Source of the DNA: Pasteurellaceae bacterium
GTDB taxonomy: Bacteria; Pseudomonadota; Gammaproteobacteria; Enterobacterales; Pasteurellaceae
Length of the DNA stretch: 64,000 nucleotides
Direction: 5' to 3'
NCBI GenBank assembly: GCA_900756155.1
Contig: CAAEJV010000017.1
Location: 124,001 to 188,000 of the forward strand
The translations under genes and the position numbers were made by a program. Below, one piece after another: positions 51,853 to 61,885 of this stretch. Numbering within the stretch: the stretch's first letter is position 1; every line of letters starts with the position of its first letter. The notes under the pieces are model-generated. The model did not search any database, had not been told where the DNA came from, and worked only from the letters and a program-made list of their open reading frames with translations.

Positions 51853-53115
51853 CTAGTGGAAAATCGCGCGAAGGATGTAGAAAATCACAATCGCAAAGAA
51901 TGCACCAGCAGGTAACGTCACAACCCATGAACTAATGATGTTACGGATAACCGTTAAGTTAAGCGCTGCAATACCACGGGCGAAACCGATACCTAAGATT
52001 GCGCCCACTAGAGTTTGCGTAGTGGAGATAGGTAAACCCGTACCCGATGCGACAACAACAGTCATCGCAGTTGCAAATTGTGCAGCAAAACCACGGCTAG
52101 GGGTTAAATCAGTAATACCTGATCCTACGGTTGCCATCACTTTTTGTCCCATTGCGATAAGACCAACGGCGATACCTAACGCACCTAAAGGTAGAATCCA
52201 CCAAGCTAAATCACCACCACTGAGGATTTTCCCGCCATTTTGCACGATTGATACTACAGAAGAAAGCGGACCAATTGCATTGGCTACGTCATTAGACCCA
52301 TGCGCGAACGCCATTGCACAAGCGGTTAAAAGCATTAAGATACTAAAAATCTTTTCTACTGATCCGAACGATCCTTTTCTTGCTTTTGCGGTAAATGCTT
52401 TACTGCGGAAGTAGAAATGGCAGAAGATCATACCAACAACACTGATAAGCAATGAAATAACGAGCGTTTCATTGTTGGAAAGATTTAAACCAACGTGTTT
52501 TAAACCTTTTGCCATAGTCACGATACAAAGTACGAATACGGTAATCGCCATGTAGTAAGGACCATATTTTTGTGCGTTTTTCAGTGGTTCTTCGGTATCG
52601 AAAATGAGTTTCTGGATACTTGCAAAGATGATATAAGCTAAAAGTCCTGCGATCACGGGGGTGATAAACCAGCTTCCCACAATCCCACCGATGGTAGACC
52701 AATCAACAGAACTTGGACCAATTGTAATACAAGCAAAACCAATTAAAGCTCCGATGATGGTGTGAGTACCTGAAACGGGCCAACCCATTTTTGTGGCGAT
52801 AAACAACCAAGCACCCGATGCAAAGAGAGCAGAAAGCATCCCTAATGCCAATACATCTGGCATCTCGACAAATTGAGTAGGGTCGATCACACCACTTTTG
52901 ATGGTTTCAGTTACTTCGCCACCAGCTAAATACGCACCGGCAGATTCAAAAATGAGAGCAATAATAATTGCTTGTTTGGCTGTAATGGTCCCAGAACCAA
53001 CTGAGGTGCCCATTGAGTTTGATACGTCGTTGGCACCAATACCAAATGCCATAAAAAAACCGAATACCGCGGTAATTAAGACTAACCACGAACCGTATGC
53101 ATTAATAATTTCCAT
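51853..53115 (-). CDS. pit: Low-affinity inorganic phosphate transporter (PiT family)
   Basis: 420 residues, about ten membrane segments. PiT signatures occur in both halves: FGIGANDVSNSMGTSVGSG (about 24-42) and AFAHGSNDVANAIGPLSS (about 268-285). Imports phosphate, probably as a metal phosphate with a cation. 35 bases downstream of the PhoU-like gene, the usual pairing. Confidence 0.94.
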   Translation of the reverse strand: MEIINAYGSWLVLITAVFGFFMAFGIGANDVSNSMGTSVGSGTITAKQAIIIALIFESAGAYLAGGEVTETIKSGVIDPTQFVEMPDVLALGMLSALFASGAWLFIATKMGWPVSGTHTIIGALIGFACITIGPSSVDWSTIGGIVGSWFITPVIAGLLAYIIFASIQKLIFDTEEPLKNAQKYGPYYMAITVFVLCIVTMAKGLKHVGLNLSNNETLVISLLISVVGMIFCHFYFRSKAFTAKARKGSFGSVEKIFSILMLLTACAMAFAHGSNDVANAIGPLSSVVSIVQNGGKILSGGDLAWWILPLGALGIAVGLIAMGQKVMATVGSGITDLTPSRGFAAQFATAMTVVVASGTGLPISTTQTLVGAILGIGFARGIAALNLTVIRNIISSWVVTLPAGAFFAIVIFYILRAIFH

Positions 53116-53150
53116 AGTGATTTCCTATGTTGTAGTTAATGTCGTCAAAA

Positions 53151-53831
53151 TTAGGAACGGGCTAGCATCAATTCAATGCGAGATCCAACACGTTGAGCTT
53201 GATCGGCTAATACGCCTACCCATTCGATGATTTTATATAAGAACATCACATCAATAGGGTTATAACGACTTTCAATCGTGTAGAGCATTTTACGCAATTT
53301 AATTTGCATTTGATCCGTATCATCTTCAATGCTGTCTAGCTCTTGAATCATATGGTTTACTAACTTTAATTCACGGCCTTTAAAACCGGTTTCAAGTAGT
53401 TTATCCATTTCTTCAATCACTAAATGAGCTTGATGAATAGAATCTAAACTACGTTTCACATAGTGCAAAAATTCTTCCTGCATTTCTTCAGGAATTCCAA
53501 ATTGGCGACCAATCATACGACCAGCAATGTCTTTAGCATAGTTAGCCAATTTGTCTTGTTGGGTGACTAATTCGAGTAAATCGGTACGATCAATGGGTAA
53601 AAATAAACCGCGAGGCAATTTCAAACGGATTTCGCGTTTTAAACTATCTGCTTCACGTTCACATTGAGAAATATCTAGACGTGTTTTTTCTGCATCATCC
53701 CATTGTTTTACAAAGGTATGTTGGAAGAATGGAATTAATAAATCACAACATTCAGTCACTTTGTCAGAATGTTTCTGCAGTGGTTTTAAAGGAGAATGGG
53801 CAAATAATCCGAGAATATTATTCATTGCCAT
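53151..53831 (-). CDS. PhoU-like DUF47 protein (TIGR00153), partner of Pit
   Basis: 226 residues, all-helical PhoU fold (READSLKREIRLKLPRGLFLPIDRTDLLELVTQQD). DUF47 proteins accompany Pit transporters and are thought to modulate them. Start at 53831 (MAMNNILGLF) gives the length of the H. influenzae homologue; the in-frame ATG at 53852 lies further upstream. First gene of the two-gene operon. Confidence 0.9.
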   Translation of the reverse strand: MAMNNILGLFAHSPLKPLQKHSDKVTECCDLLIPFFQHTFVKQWDDAEKTRLDISQCEREADSLKREIRLKLPRGLFLPIDRTDLLELVTQQDKLANYAKDIAGRMIGRQFGIPEEMQEEFLHYVKRSLDSIHQAHLVIEEMDKLLETGFKGRELKLVNHMIQELDSIEDDTDQMQIKLRKMLYTIESRYNPIDVMFLYKIIEWVGVLADQAQRVGSRIELMLARS

Positions 53832-53969
53832 AGGTGTTTTACTCCATAACAAGGGTTAAAATTTCGGTTGCATATTACCTGATTTTATAAGGAAATACAC
53901 GAAAAAGATCTTGATTTGTATAAAATTATCTGTATATTTAAACAGTTAAAATTAATAAGGAAAAATAAA

Positions 53970-54992
53970 ATGAGTAATGAAGTTGAATTAAAGCTTGCAG
54001 TTACCTCTGATGCTTTCGATACCTTAAAAACACATCTCAATCAATTCAAAATCTTAGAACAAAATACTGTCTTCTTAGGAAATACCTATTTCGATTATCC
54101 CGATCATTTTTTGGCTAAACAAAAAATGGGATTGCGTGTCCGTCAGGAAAATAATGATTTTACCCTCACTTTAAAAACAGACGGAAAAGTGGTTGGCGGA
54201 TTGCATAGCCGTCCAGAATACAATTTATCTATACCTGATAATTCAGTACCTACAACAGCACAATTAACGTCATTGTATCCATTTGAAAATTTGCCTTCCG
54301 CTACATTGCAACCGATTTTCTCAACAGATTTTAACCGCACTTTTTGGTTAATTGCGTTTGGAGCATCAAAAATTGAAGTAGCTTTTGATCAAGGGAAAAT
54401 TTTATCAGGGGAAAAACCACAGCCTATTTGTGAAATTGAATTCGAATTAAAAGAAGGGCTCGTTTCAGATCTTTTCCATTTTGTCTCACTTTTACCTTTT
54501 GAACAGGATGTTTATTTTAGTTCAGCAAGCAAAGCAAAACGAGGCTATCAATTAGGTAGCAAACCACTGCTGATTGATTGGTTAAATAAATGGCGTGATT
54601 TCTTAAAAGAGGAAAGAGAGGGAAGTGCGGTAGATTCTCGCCAGAAATTAAGTGCTGTCATGAAAATGGAACAGCAATTAATTGAAGAAACGCTTTCATT
54701 CCCAACAGATGTGTTTGCTTTCGATTTTATGAAAACCGTTGAACGTGTGGGCGCATTTTTCAATCTTTATCATTATTATGATGACAACAAAACCTTGTTT
54801 GAAAAACTGGAAGGAAGTCAATCAGCTGAGTTATTAGCAAGTAATCAATTTTTCCTTAATGAAATAAAACGCTTGATTACCTTTCATAGTGAAACAAAAG
54901 ATAATGCTCAAACCATTGAGAAGTTAAAAGTATTACTAAAGAGTCGTGCGTATTTTGAAAGAATGCTTGGCTTAATGATGTTGATGGCGTAA
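53970..54992 (+). CDS. CYTH-domain inorganic triphosphatase (YgiF-like)
   Basis: 340 residues. CYTH signature ExExK as Glu4, Glu6 and Lys8 (NEVELKL), with Arg/Lys/Glu-rich tunnel strands up to about 200 (LRVRQENNDFTLTLKT; EIEFELKEG). A shorter C-terminal helical part follows than in E. coli YgiF (433 aa), suggesting a truncated CHAD-like region. Likely hydrolyses tripolyphosphate. Start at 53970 behind AAGGAAAA. Possible promoter TTGATT-16-TATATT upstream. Confidence 0.85.
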   Translation: MSNEVELKLAVTSDAFDTLKTHLNQFKILEQNTVFLGNTYFDYPDHFLAKQKMGLRVRQENNDFTLTLKTDGKVVGGLHSRPEYNLSIPDNSVPTTAQLTSLYPFENLPSATLQPIFSTDFNRTFWLIAFGASKIEVAFDQGKILSGEKPQPICEIEFELKEGLVSDLFHFVSLLPFEQDVYFSSASKAKRGYQLGSKPLLIDWLNKWRDFLKEEREGSAVDSRQKLSAVMKMEQQLIEETLSFPTDVFAFDFMKTVERVGAFFNLYHYYDDNKTLFEKLEGSQSAELLASNQFFLNEIKRLITFHSETKDNAQTIEKLKVLLKSRAYFERMLGLMMLMA

Positions 54993-55018
54993 AACGGGTT
55001 CTCTAAAGGATAGTAAAA

Positions 55019-56398
55019 ATGGCAAAAGCTCCTAAAACCGCTTATGTATGTAATGATTGTGGCGCTGAATTTTCGCGATGGCAAGGGCAATGTTCTGCCT
55101 GTAAAGCGTGGAATACGATTAGTGAAGTGCGGTTAATTTCAGCCTCAAATTCCACAAAAAATGATCGTTTTAGTGGGTATGCAGGAGAAACTCGCGCAAA
55201 AATCCAAACGCTTTCTGAAATTAGCTTACAAGAAACACCGCGTTTCACCAGTGGATTTAAAGAATTAGATCGCGTGCTAGGTGGCGGGATCGTGCCAGGG
55301 AGTGCTATTTTAATTGGTGGGCATCCTGGTGCGGGTAAAAGTACCTTGTTACTTCAAGTAATGTGCGGATTAGCGAAAAATATGACCGCACTTTATGTGA
55401 CAGGGGAAGAGTCACTTCAACAAGTCGCCATGCGAGCTAATCGCTTGAATCTGCCGACAGATAAATTAAATATGTTATCTGAAACATCGGTTGAGCAAAT
55501 TTGTAATCTGGCGGATCAGCTGAAACCTCAAATTATTGTAGTAGACTCGATCCAGGTTATGCATCTTTCGGATATTCAATCTTCTCCAGGAAGTGTGGCA
55601 CAAGTGCGTGAATGTGCCTCTTTCCTTACTCGTTATGCGAAAACTCGACAGGTCGCTATCATTATGGTTGGACACGTCACGAAAGATGGCACCCTTGCCG
55701 GTCCAAAAGTATTGGAACATGCCATTGACTGTTCTTTATTGTTAGAAGGGGAGGCAGATTCCCGTTTCCGTACGTTACGTAGCCACAAAAACCGTTTTGG
55801 TGCGGTGAATGAGCTGGGTGTATTTGGTATGACTGAGCAAGGTTTGCGCGAGGTGAAAAATCCATCAGCAATTTTCTTAAGTCGAGGCGATGAACAAACA
55901 CCAGGTAGTTCGGTCATGGTACTTTGGGAAGGCACTCGTCCGCTTTTAGTGGAAATTCAAGCCTTGGTGGATCATTCCATGCTTGCAAATCCGCGTCGTG
56001 TGGCGGTGGGGTTAGAGCAAAATCGTTTAGCCTTATTGCTTGCGGTATTGCATCGCCATGGTGGATTACAAATGTCGGATCAAGATGTTTTTGTGAATGT
56101 CGTTGGCGGTGTAAAAGTCGGGGAAACCGGGGCAGATCTTGCGTTATTACTCGCATTAATTTCGAGTTTCCGTAATCGCCCGTTACCACAAGATTTAGTT
56201 GTCTTTGGTGAAGTAGGGTTAGCGGGTGAAATTCGCCCGGTGACCAGTGGTCAAGAACGTATTAGTGAAGCGGCAAAACATGGATTTAAACGTGCGATTG
56301 TGCCTTTCGCCAATAAGCCGAAAAGTGCGGTCGAAAATATGGAAGTTTTTACGGTGAAAAAACTCGCTGATGCACTTGCCATTTTGGATAATTTCTAA
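55019..56398 (+). CDS. radA: DNA repair protein RadA (Sms)
   Basis: 459 residues. Zinc finger Cys11-Cys14-Cys25-Cys28, RecA-like ATPase with Walker A GGHPGAGKST (100-109), KNRFG (257-261), and C-terminal Lon-protease-like domain (SAEAAKHG region). Branch-migration helicase acting with RecA in recombination, relevant to natural transformation in this family. Two uptake signals lie in the gene. Confidence 0.96.
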   Translation: MAKAPKTAYVCNDCGAEFSRWQGQCSACKAWNTISEVRLISASNSTKNDRFSGYAGETRAKIQTLSEISLQETPRFTSGFKELDRVLGGGIVPGSAILIGGHPGAGKSTLLLQVMCGLAKNMTALYVTGEESLQQVAMRANRLNLPTDKLNMLSETSVEQICNLADQLKPQIIVVDSIQVMHLSDIQSSPGSVAQVRECASFLTRYAKTRQVAIIMVGHVTKDGTLAGPKVLEHAIDCSLLLEGEADSRFRTLRSHKNRFGAVNELGVFGMTEQGLREVKNPSAIFLSRGDEQTPGSSVMVLWEGTRPLLVEIQALVDHSMLANPRRVAVGLEQNRLALLLAVLHRHGGLQMSDQDVFVNVVGGVKVGETGADLALLLALISSFRNRPLPQDLVVFGEVGLAGEIRPVTSGQERISEAAKHGFKRAIVPFANKPKSAVENMEVFTVKKLADALAILDNF

Positions 56399-56480
56399 AA
56401 AAACGTTGTCCTATTGTTGTCTGATTACTGAAAGTTTTTGATAAATTAGATAGAATATGCGCCGTACATAAGGAAAGGTT

Positions 56481-56960
56481 ATGGAAAAGAAATTAAATAA
56501 AGCGTTGGATAGCATTGATATCAAAATCTTAAATGAATTACAACGCAACGGTAAAATCTCTAATATCGATTTATCAAAGAAAGTGGGGTTATCGCCAACG
56601 CCTTGTTTAGAAAGGGTAAAACGCCTAGAAAAACAAGGTGTAATTATGGGCTATCGTGCACTACTAAATCCTGAATTACTGGATGCCCCTTTATTGGTGA
56701 TCGTTGAAATCACTCTTGTGCGTGGTAAACCGGATGTTTTCGAAGAGTTTAATGCCGCGATTCAAGCACTTGATGAAATTCTCGAATGTCATTTGGTATC
56801 AGGTGATTTCGATTATTTACTCAAAACACGTGTAGCAGATATGGCGGCATATCGAAAATTATTAGGTACCACATTATTGCGCTTACCCGGTGTGAATGAC
56901 ACCCGAACTTATGTCGTCATGGAAGAAGTGAAACAAACTAATTATCTCGTACTAAAATAA
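56481..56960 (+). CDS. lrp: Leucine-responsive regulatory protein
   Basis: 159 residues. Helix-turn-helix (LDSIDIKILNELQRNGKISNIDLSKKVGLSPTPCLERVKRLE, positions 9-50) and AsnC/RAM ligand domain (DFDYLLKTRV). Global regulator of amino-acid metabolism. It is followed after 2 bases by ftsK, the lrp-ftsK order seen in E. coli. Confidence 0.94.
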   Translation: MEKKLNKALDSIDIKILNELQRNGKISNIDLSKKVGLSPTPCLERVKRLEKQGVIMGYRALLNPELLDAPLLVIVEITLVRGKPDVFEEFNAAIQALDEILECHLVSGDFDYLLKTRVADMAAYRKLLGTTLLRLPGVNDTRTYVVMEEVKQTNYLVLK

Positions 56961-56962
56961 AA

Positions 56963-59752
56963 ATGATTAAGCGAATTACAAAACGATTTACACCGAAACA
57001 ATATTTAGCAGAATTATTACTCGGATTGACCGCACTTTTAGGTTTATATTTAATCGTGGCATGGTCAAGCTATACGCCATTAGATAACTCTTGGTCTACA
57101 GCAAGTTTTCAAACTGAAACCATCAATAAAGCCGGTGCTTTTGGTGCTTGGCTAATTGATGCGTTTTTTGTTTTCCTTGGTTATGTAGGTCACCTCATTC
57201 CGTTTGTCATTTTCATCGTACCGATTTATTTACTGAAAACCAAAGCGGTTCATTCTCTCTCGGCCACCCGCATTGCATTACGTTCCTTTGGCTTTATAGC
57301 CCTCATCGTTGGCTTAACTATTATGGCAACCTTGTTGCTTTCAAATACGAACTACTATTTAGCTGGCGGCGTATTTGGTGGTAGCTTAGTGGTAAATTTA
57401 TATCCTACGCTCGGTAAGTTTGGCTGTATTTTAGTGGGCTTTATCTGCGCAGTTGTAGGCTTTATTTTCTGTTCTGGTGCATCATTAATTCGTTTAATTG
57501 TGAAATTCTACCATTGGCTAACCATGAAAAATCAGCCGGCAGAAGAGGAGCATGCAGAGCATACTTCTGTAGATGATCTTGAACAAATTGTGATTGAGGC
57601 TCCTCAACAACTCGCTTTTTCTGATTCTCAATTGGAAACAGAATCAGCAGAAGATAAAAAAGAGGAAGTGTCTGAAAATACCTTTGTTAAGCCAGAACAA
57701 CTGATTAATATCAGTGGACTATCCTCACCGAGTGTTTCAGAGCCTGCAGATGTTGAGAAATTAGAAGATAAGTTTAAAGGTTTCACGGTTGAATCAGACA
57801 ATTTACCGAATGTATCTATTTCTGCGGCTTCTTCTTTGGAATTACCGACAAAAGAAGATTTTTCAGCCACATGGAAAAATCCGCAAGTGAATAATCAAAG
57901 TGTGGATGAATCAGATGACATTTTTGAAGAAAATGTGATGCCAAAAGTGTCACTTAAAACACCTGAAAATACAACCGCACTTTATCCAACGTATGATGAA
58001 CCTTTAGAACCAGAAAATGATGGTTTAGAAGATGAATTAGCACGTCAGTTTGCCGCACAAGAGCAAGCGCGTTTGCAAGAAATGGAAGTTCGTGCAAAAG
58101 CTGCAAATGCTGAAGATGCATTGAAAGTGATCTTAAATGAACCGGCGGTTTCAGCACCTAAAGCGCGTGAAATTCATATTGAGAATGCAACTGAAACAAC
58201 CTATAAGCCGTATTCTGATACGCTTATTCACCCAGCATTCCAACAACCAACGAATAAACGTGAAAAACCAACGACACCATTACCAAGTTTAGATTTACTT
58301 GAGCATCGTCCAACGCAGGCTCAAGATATTACGCGTGAAGAAATTTTAGACACATCCGCACGCATAGAACAACAATTAAAGAATTTTAATGTCAAAGCAA
58401 CGGTACAAGATGTGCTAGTTGGCCCTGTGGTGACTCGTTATGAGCTTGAATTACAACCGGGTGTAAAAGCATCTAAAGTAACCAGTATTGATACCGATTT
58501 AGCACGTGCATTGATGTTCCGTGCGATCCGTGTGGCAGAAGTGATTCCAGGTAAGCCTTATATCGGTATTGAAACGCCGAATGCGCACCGTCAAATAGTA
58601 CCATTGCGTGATGTGCTCGATAGTAATGAATTCCGTTCATCAACATCATTGCTTTCAATGGCTTTGGGTAAAGATATTAGTGGAAAACCCGTTGTGGTTG
58701 ATTTGGATAAAATGCCTCACTTGCTTGTTGCGGGCTCAACAGGCTCGGGTAAATCTGTTGGTGTGAATACCATGATTTTAAGTTTGCTTTTCCGTGTGAC
58801 ACCGGACGAAGTGAAATTTATTATGATTGACCCGAAGGTGGTGGAACTTTCTATTTATAACGATATCCCGCACTTGCTTACCCCTGTGGTGACGGATATG
58901 AAAAAAGCGGCGAATGCATTACGTTGGTGCGTAGATGAAATGGAACGTCGTTATCAATTATTGTCAGCCTTACGAGTGCGTAATATTGAAGGGTATAACG
59001 AAAAAATTGAAGAATATGAAAAACTCAATATGCCAATTCCAAACCCAATTTGGAAACCGGGCGATACAATGGATAAGATGCCGCCTCCATTAGAAAAATT
59101 GAGTTATATTGTCGTGATTGTTGATGAGTTTGCTGACTTAATGATGGTTGCAGGCAAACAAATTGAAGAGTTAATTGCTCGCTTAGCACAAAAAGCCCGT
59201 GCGATTGGTATTCACTTGATTTTAGCAACACAACGCCCTTCGGTAGATGTGATTACTGGTTTGATTAAGGCCAATATTCCGAGCCGTATCGCCTTTACGG
59301 TGGCAAGTAAAATTGACTCTAGAACGATTCTGGATCAAGGCGGTGCGGAAGCCTTATTGGGCCGAGGAGACATGTTATATTCAGGTCAAGGTTCTTCGGA
59401 TCTTGTTCGTGTACATGGTGCCTTTATGAGTGATGATGAGGTGGCGCGTGTAGCAGATGATTGGCGTGCACGTGGTAAACCAAATTATATTGATGGCATT
59501 TTAGACGGTGCGGACGATGAAGACTCTGGTGAAAAATCAACGGCAAGCAGTGGCGATCTTGATGCATTATTTGATGAAGTCGTTGAGTTTGTCTTAAGTA
59601 CAGGCAATACATCGACTTCTTATGTTCAACGTAAATTTAGTGTTGGGTTTAACCGAGCGGCTCGAATTATGGATCAGCTTGAAGAACAAGGTATTTTAGG
59701 CCCAATGAAAAATGGAAAACGAGAAATTTTAGCTCGACGTTCTGAATATTAA
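56963..59752 (+). CDS. ftsK: DNA translocase FtsK
   Basis: 929 residues. Four N-terminal membrane segments (about 15-180) anchor it at the septum. An acidic, Glu/Pro-rich linker (190-430) is shorter than in E. coli. The motor has Walker A GSTGSGKSVG (about 590), Walker B IVVIVDEFADLMM, and a C-terminal gamma winged helix (FDEVVEFVLSTGNTSTSYVQRKFSVGFNRAARIMDQ) that reads KOPS. It drives chromosome dimer resolution. No strong ribosome site is visible; it may be coupled to lrp. Confidence 0.95.
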   Translation: MIKRITKRFTPKQYLAELLLGLTALLGLYLIVAWSSYTPLDNSWSTASFQTETINKAGAFGAWLIDAFFVFLGYVGHLIPFVIFIVPIYLLKTKAVHSLSATRIALRSFGFIALIVGLTIMATLLLSNTNYYLAGGVFGGSLVVNLYPTLGKFGCILVGFICAVVGFIFCSGASLIRLIVKFYHWLTMKNQPAEEEHAEHTSVDDLEQIVIEAPQQLAFSDSQLETESAEDKKEEVSENTFVKPEQLINISGLSSPSVSEPADVEKLEDKFKGFTVESDNLPNVSISAASSLELPTKEDFSATWKNPQVNNQSVDESDDIFEENVMPKVSLKTPENTTALYPTYDEPLEPENDGLEDELARQFAAQEQARLQEMEVRAKAANAEDALKVILNEPAVSAPKAREIHIENATETTYKPYSDTLIHPAFQQPTNKREKPTTPLPSLDLLEHRPTQAQDITREEILDTSARIEQQLKNFNVKATVQDVLVGPVVTRYELELQPGVKASKVTSIDTDLARALMFRAIRVAEVIPGKPYIGIETPNAHRQIVPLRDVLDSNEFRSSTSLLSMALGKDISGKPVVVDLDKMPHLLVAGSTGSGKSVGVNTMILSLLFRVTPDEVKFIMIDPKVVELSIYNDIPHLLTPVVTDMKKAANALRWCVDEMERRYQLLSALRVRNIEGYNEKIEEYEKLNMPIPNPIWKPGDTMDKMPPPLEKLSYIVVIVDEFADLMMVAGKQIEELIARLAQKARAIGIHLILATQRPSVDVITGLIKANIPSRIAFTVASKIDSRTILDQGGAEALLGRGDMLYSGQGSSDLVRVHGAFMSDDEVARVADDWRARGKPNYIDGILDGADDEDSGEKSTASSGDLDALFDEVVEFVLSTGNTSTSYVQRKFSVGFNRAARIMDQLEEQGILGPMKNGKREILARRSEY

Positions 59753-59788
59753 TTCTCTTAAGCTTCACTTTACAAAAAGGAAAGTAGA

Positions 59789-60415
59789 ATGAAAAAAACA
59801 TTATTAAAAATGACCGCACTTACTGCGCTACTAAGTGCTAGTAACTTTGCTTTTGCCGATGCTGCAGATGAGCTGCAAAATCGCTTAAATCAAGTGACGG
59901 TATTAAGTGCTGATTTCTCTCAAACCGTGACGTCTGTTGGTGGAAAAAACGTTCAACAAGGAAGTGGAAAACTTCAAATTAAACGTCCAAATCTTTTCCG
60001 TATGGATACCAAATCACCGCAAGAAACACAAATTATTGCAGATGGTAAAACCCTTTGGTATTACGATCCATTTGTGCAACAAGTCACTGCTCAATGGGTG
60101 AAGGATGCGGTAAATAATACACCTTTCGTGCTTTTAACCAGTAACGATAAAAGCCACTGGAATCAGTATTCAGTGACGCAGAATGCGGATACTTTTGTGT
60201 TAAAACCAAAGGCGAAAAATAGCAATATTAAACAATTTGATATTCGCGTAGATACAAATGGTGTGTTAAAAAATTTCAGCACCACAGAAAAAGATGGTCA
60301 AACCAATCTTTATGTGTTGCGTAACATTACGAATCAAACACTAGCTGATAGTTTATTCCAGTTTAGCGTACCGAAAGGCGTGGAATTGGATGACCAACGC
60401 AAAGGTAAAAAATAA
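59789..60415 (+). CDS. lolA: Outer-membrane lipoprotein carrier LolA
   Basis: 208 residues. Signal peptide of about 23 residues (cleavage after AFA), then the half-barrel with VLSADFSQTVTSVGGKNVQQGSGKLQIKRPNLFRMD. Periplasmic chaperone that carries lipoproteins from LolCDE to LolB. lolA between ftsK and rarA is the standard gammaproteobacterial order. Confidence 0.95.
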   Translation: MKKTLLKMTALTALLSASNFAFADAADELQNRLNQVTVLSADFSQTVTSVGGKNVQQGSGKLQIKRPNLFRMDTKSPQETQIIADGKTLWYYDPFVQQVTAQWVKDAVNNTPFVLLTSNDKSHWNQYSVTQNADTFVLKPKAKNSNIKQFDIRVDTNGVLKNFSTTEKDGQTNLYVLRNITNQTLADSLFQFSVPKGVELDDQRKGKK

Positions 60416-60420
60416 TCCAT

Positions 60421-60450
60421 AAGGTGTGAATGATAATCTTCACACCTTTT
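60421..60450 (+). terminator. Terminator between lolA and rarA
   Basis: AAGGTGTGAA (60421-60430) pairs with TTCACACCTT (60439-60448), 8-base loop, then TT. rarA starts 18 bases later, so read-through or a promoter within lolA is likely. Confidence 0.7.
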
Positions 60451-60468
60451 GCTTATTAAGGAAAGAAT

Positions 60469-61809
60469 ATGTCTAATCTTAATTTTGATTTTGCTGAAAA
60501 TGACTTTCGCCCTTTAGCTGCCCGTATGCGACCAACTAATTTGGATCAATATTATGGTCAGACGCACTTAATTGGGGAAGGAAAACCGCTTCGTAAAGCA
60601 ATTCAAGCAGGGCATGTTCATTCTATGATTCTGTGGGGACCACCGGGTACAGGTAAAACAACGCTGGCGGAAATTATTGCTCATCGTATTAATGCAGAAG
60701 TTGAACGAATTTCAGCGGTGACAAGTGGCGTGAAAGAAATTCGAGAATCGATTGAGCGCGCGAAACAAAATCGACTAGCAGATCGCCAAACGATTTTATT
60801 TGTGGATGAAGTGCATCGCTTTAACAAAAGCCAACAAGATGCATTTTTACCCCATATTGAAGATGGGACGATTATTTTTATTGGTGCTACAACGGAAAAT
60901 CCTTCCTTTGAATTAAATAATGCATTGCTTTCTCGTGCGAGAGTTTATCTCCTTAAGTCATTGACAGTGGCTGAAATCGAACAAGTTCTGCAACAAGCCA
61001 TTTCTGATCCTGAGCGAGGATTAGGTAAAGAGCGGTTAATTTTAGAAGAGAATTTACTACAGGTATTAGCTGAATATGTGAATGGTGATGCGCGCCTGGC
61101 TTTAAATTGTCTTGAACTGATGGTGGATATGGCTTCTGACACAGAAAACGGTAAGAAATTAGACTGCAATTTGTTGAAAGAAGTATTAGGTGAACGACAA
61201 GCGCGTTTTGATAAACAAGGCGATCTTTTTTATGATTTGATTTCTGCTTTACATAAATCAATTCGAGGCTCCGCAGCAGATGCAGCACTTTATTGGTATG
61301 CACGAATTATCACTGCAGGCGGCGATCCTCTTTATGTTGCACGACGTTTATTAGCGATTGCCTCAGAAGATGTGGGTAATGCCGATCCTCGTGCAATGCA
61401 AGTGGCTCTAGCGGCTTGGGATTGTTTTACGAGGGTGGGCGCTTATGAAGGAGAGCGAGCTATTGCTCAAGCCATTATTTATTTAGCGGTGGCTCCGAAG
61501 AGTAATGCGGTTTACAACGCATTTAATGCGGCAAAACAACATGCAAAAGAGCTTCCTGATTTCGATGTGCCACCTCATTTACGTAATGCACCAACGGCTT
61601 TAATGAAAGAATTGGGCTATGGCGCTGAATATCGTTATGCACATGATGAGCCAAATGCTTATGCCGCTGGAGAAAATTACTTCCCACCAGAACTGAAAGA
61701 TACTCAATATTATTTCCCAACTAACCGAGGTATGGAAATTCAAATTAAAGAAAAGCTTGAGCGCTTACAAGAGCAAGATAAAAACTCGTCAAAAAAACGC
61801 TACAAATAG
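60469..61809 (+). CDS. rarA: Replication-associated recombination protein A (AAA+ ATPase)
   Basis: 446 residues, clamp-loader-like ATPase. Walker A GPPGTGKTT (57-65), Walker B with Asp113-Glu114 (FVDEVHRF), sensor motif GATTENPSFELN. Acts at stalled forks. N-terminal LAARMRPTNLDQYYGQ and the C-terminal MgsA domain (KSNAVYNAFNAA) are complete. Confidence 0.95.
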   Translation: MSNLNFDFAENDFRPLAARMRPTNLDQYYGQTHLIGEGKPLRKAIQAGHVHSMILWGPPGTGKTTLAEIIAHRINAEVERISAVTSGVKEIRESIERAKQNRLADRQTILFVDEVHRFNKSQQDAFLPHIEDGTIIFIGATTENPSFELNNALLSRARVYLLKSLTVAEIEQVLQQAISDPERGLGKERLILEENLLQVLAEYVNGDARLALNCLELMVDMASDTENGKKLDCNLLKEVLGERQARFDKQGDLFYDLISALHKSIRGSAADAALYWYARIITAGGDPLYVARRLLAIASEDVGNADPRAMQVALAAWDCFTRVGAYEGERAIAQAIIYLAVAPKSNAVYNAFNAAKQHAKELPDFDVPPHLRNAPTALMKELGYGAEYRYAHDEPNAYAAGENYFPPELKDTQYYFPTNRGMEIQIKEKLERLQEQDKNSSKKRYK

Positions 61810-61832
61810 TTTCTTCCAAAGTGGTAAATATA

Positions 61833-61868
61833 AAAAAAGTGCGATCAAATTTGACCGCACTTTTTTGT
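61833..61868. terminator. rarA/potD convergent terminator with one altered uptake signal
   Basis: AAAAAAGTGCG and CGCACTTTTTT enclose TCAAATTTGA. The left arm reads GTGCGATCA instead of GTGCGGTCA, so only the right arm is a perfect uptake signal; one A-C mismatch in the stem. Confidence 0.85.
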
Positions 61869-61885
61869 TATCACTTAAAAACGCA

